Assembly (NCBI GenBank): GCA_003648085.1
Contig: QMOC01000102.1
Span: forward strand, 1-7,873
Length of the DNA: 7,873 nucleotides
Reading direction: 5' to 3'
DNA from: Chloroflexota bacterium
Lineage (GTDB): Bacteria > Chloroflexota > Anaerolineae > B4-G1
Shown here: piece by piece, positions 6,361-7,873 of the stretch
Layout: each line of letters opens with the position of its first letter
Numbering within the stretch: the stretch's first letter is position 1
The notes under the pieces: generated by a model
The model's database searches: none
Seen by the model: only the letters and a program-made list of their open reading frames with translations
Told to the model about the DNA's origin: nothing
Translations under genes and position numbers: made by a program

Positions 6361-7231
6361 GGATATTCTCACCCGCTTGCAATCCGGCGACGTCATCGTC
6401 GCCGACGGCGCGATGGGCACGATGTTGCAGGCAGCCGGGCTGCCCCCCGGCACCCCCCCCGAAGGCTGGCTACTGGACAACCCCGACGCGGTACGCAACG
6501 TCCATCGCGCCTACGTCGAGGCCGGAGCCGAACTGATCCTGACCTGCACCTTCGGCGGGACGCGGACGCGGCTGGAGCGATCTGGTCTGGCAGGGCGCGT
6601 GGCCGAGATCAACCGGCGGGCGGTTGAGATCGCCCGCGAAGCCGCGGGCCGTGGGACCTACGTCGCCGGCGACATCGGCCCACTGGGGGAGTTCCTGGCC
6701 CCCTTGGGCGCGATAACCTATGAGAAGGCGGTGACGATCTTCGCCGAACAGTCTGCGGCGCTGGCGGAGGCCGGGGTGGATGTGCTCTACATCGAGACCA
6801 TGTCCGACCTGAACGAGGTGCGGGCCGCCGTTGAGGGAGCACGTCAGAGCGGAGCCGACCTACCCATTTTTGCCACCCTCTCCTTCGATACCCACGGGCG
6901 CACGAACATGGGAGTGCGCCCAGAGCGGGCGGCGGAGGCACTGCTGGCGCTGGGGGTGGATGCCTTTGGCGCCAATTGCGGCGCGACGCTGGAGATGACT
7001 GCGGGAGCAGTGGCGAAGATGCACGAGGCCGCGCCTCAGGCCCCCCTCATCGCCAAGCCCAACGCGGGCAAGCCACGTATGGTGGGAGGGGAGGTGGTGT
7101 ACGACGCCACACCGGAGGATATGGCGGAGTACGCCCGCCGGTTCGTCGCGCTGGGGGCGCGGGTGGTAGGGGCCTGCTGCGGCTCCACCCCGGCCCACAT
7201 CGCCGCCATCGCCAAGGCAGTGAAAGGCTGA
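6353..7231 (+). CDS. Stand-alone homocysteine S-methyltransferase (MetH-type Hcy domain)
   Basis: Zinc enzyme domain that binds homocysteine and methylates it to methionine. At 292 aa it is just the Hcy domain, without the folate, cobalamin or activation modules of full MetH. DGAMGTMLQ (18-26) is the MetH-like opening, and TCTFGG (64-69) follows the family pattern. The zinc ligands are C209 (GANCG) and C275/C276 (GACCGSTPAHI), all present. AKPNAGKP (234-241) resembles the MetH barrel closure. With no methyl donor module of its own, it probably takes the methyl group from the corrinoid protein earlier in the operon, or it could use another donor such as betaine or S-methylmethionine. Start and expression appear coupled to the PIN gene through the 8-base overlap. 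Codons 33-36 contain a run of eight Cs (6453-6460). Confidence 0.92.
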   Translation: MTEDILTRLQSGDVIVADGAMGTMLQAAGLPPGTPPEGWLLDNPDAVRNVHRAYVEAGAELILTCTFGGTRTRLERSGLAGRVAEINRRAVEIAREAAGRGTYVAGDIGPLGEFLAPLGAITYEKAVTIFAEQSAALAEAGVDVLYIETMSDLNEVRAAVEGARQSGADLPIFATLSFDTHGRTNMGVRPERAAEALLALGVDAFGANCGATLEMTAGAVAKMHEAAPQAPLIAKPNAGKPRMVGGEVVYDATPEDMAEYARRFVALGARVVGACCGSTPAHIAAIAKAVKG

Positions 7232-7236
7232 ATTTC

Positions 7237-7264
7237 ACGCAATACGCAATATGCAACATCCAAC
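7237..7264. repeat. Degenerating 7-base tandem repeat in the spacer
   Basis: Four 7-base units run head to tail: ACGCAAT, ACGCAAT, ATGCAAC and ATCCAAC. The array fills most of the 53-base gap between the homocysteine methyltransferase stop and the next start. No hairpin or T-run terminator is seen in this gap. Confidence 0.85.
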
Positions 7265-7284
7265 ACGTTTTATGCGGGCTCCGT

Positions 7285-7873
7285 ATGCCAGATTATGCCG
7301 ATTTCGTGCGCCAAAACCTCCACCGCTTCAAACACGTCGAACCGTTCCTGCCCTTCGATAACCCCTCGTTCGGTAACCCTCGTTTTGAGGACGCCCCCTA
7401 TCATGTGCTGATCGTCCGACTCTCCCCCTTTCGGGACGTAGACCGCTCGCTGCCCCACCTCTTCCTCTTCCACGAGGTTCGGCGGGCGCTGCCGGATGCG
7501 TTCATTGACCTGGCCTTCTTCCCCTCGGCGGGAGAGCGGGCGCTGTTTGAACGGAAGGGCATCCCCTACCTCATCGGCGTCCAATCGCTGCGCTCGGCGG
7601 ACGAATTCGACCTGCTAATCATCTCCAACGCCTACACGCTGGAATTGATCAACCTGCCCTACCTGCTGATCCGCTCAGGCATCCCGCTCTTTTCCAGCCA
7701 GCGCGGGCCGGAGTGGCCGATCATACTCCTCGGCGGCTCCAACGCTCTGACCACCCAGTCCATCATCCGTGAAAACGGCGACAGCCTGGTGGACGGCATC
7801 TTCTTCGGCGAAGGGGAAGGCTTGGTCGGCGAGTTGGTGCGCCTCTTGCAGCGCAACGCCGGCGTGGACAAGG
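7285..7873 (+). CDS. B12-binding-type radical SAM protein, N-terminal part (cut by window end)
   Basis: The frame from ATG 7285 stays open for 196 codons to the window edge, so the protein is partial. The layout follows the N-terminal Rossmann region of B12-binding radical SAM proteins: an early strand (VLIVRLSPF, 41-49), KGIPYLIG and FDLLIISNAYTLELINLPYL (109-128), SGIPLFSSQR (131-140), then IILLGGSNA (146-154) and DGIFFGEGEG (170-179), where this group usually has GGP...DAFVIGEGE. There is no DxHxxG, as is common for this fold, so any cobalamin binding would be base-off without histidine. The CxxxCxxC cluster motif would lie beyond the window and is not seen. ATG 7285 is the first usual start in the frame after the previous stop, but it has no clear Shine-Dalgarno. 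The function is unknown. A link to the methyltransferase operon is only positional. Confidence 0.75.
   Translation, partial: MPDYADFVRQNLHRFKHVEPFLPFDNPSFGNPRFEDAPYHVLIVRLSPFRDVDRSLPHLFLFHEVRRALPDAFIDLAFFPSAGERALFERKGIPYLIGVQSLRSADEFDLLIISNAYTLELINLPYLLIRSGIPLFSSQRGPEWPIILLGGSNALTTQSIIRENGDSLVDGIFFGEGEGLVGELVRLLQRNAGVDK

Noticed and set aside
7270..7584. Open frame on the - strand (104 codons) at the right end
   Set aside because: The + strand frame from 7285 gives a coherent B12-binding/radical SAM-like protein over the same bases, so the - strand frame is a shadow.

Overview
The window is 7.9 kb of GC-rich bacterial DNA with every supported gene on the + strand. I see no tRNA, rRNA, CRISPR array or insertion sequence. 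GC content (about 67% in a counted stretch of the corrinoid gene), Shine-Dalgarno-led genes, short degenerate tandem repeats between genes and a non-pyrrolysine MttB/corrinoid system would fit an anaerobic or environmental bacterium. Chloroflexota (Anaerolineae-like) is my guess from style, and nothing in the window proves it.

Left part (1-3342): a short leader with nested inverted repeats precedes a YgcE-like FGGY carbohydrate kinase. After a 144-base gap holding a perfect TATAAT box comes a complete MalQ 4-alpha-glucanotransferase. These are ordinary sugar and glycogen metabolism genes with no obvious link to what follows.

Central part (3393-7231): five genes are packed so tightly (27- and 3-base gaps, then 32- and 8-base overlaps) that they almost certainly form one operon. 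They are an MttB-family methyltransferase without pyrrolysine, its corrinoid carrier protein, a small AbrB-like putative antitoxin, a PIN-domain putative toxin, and a stand-alone MetH-type homocysteine S-methyltransferase. Together the methyl-transfer genes suggest a route from a methylated (quaternary) amine to the corrinoid, then to homocysteine and methionine. This would be a split methionine synthase fed by an MttB homologue instead of methyl-tetrahydrofolate. No pterin-binding methyltransferase and no corrinoid reactivase are in view. The toxin-antitoxin-like pair sits between carrier and acceptor enzyme, has lower sampled GC, and is translationally interlocked with the downstream methyltransferase.

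Right end (7232-7873): after a degenerating 7-base tandem repeat, a gene begins that resembles the N-terminal cobalamin-binding-like region of B12-binding radical SAM proteins. It is cut by the window edge before any iron-sulfur motif.
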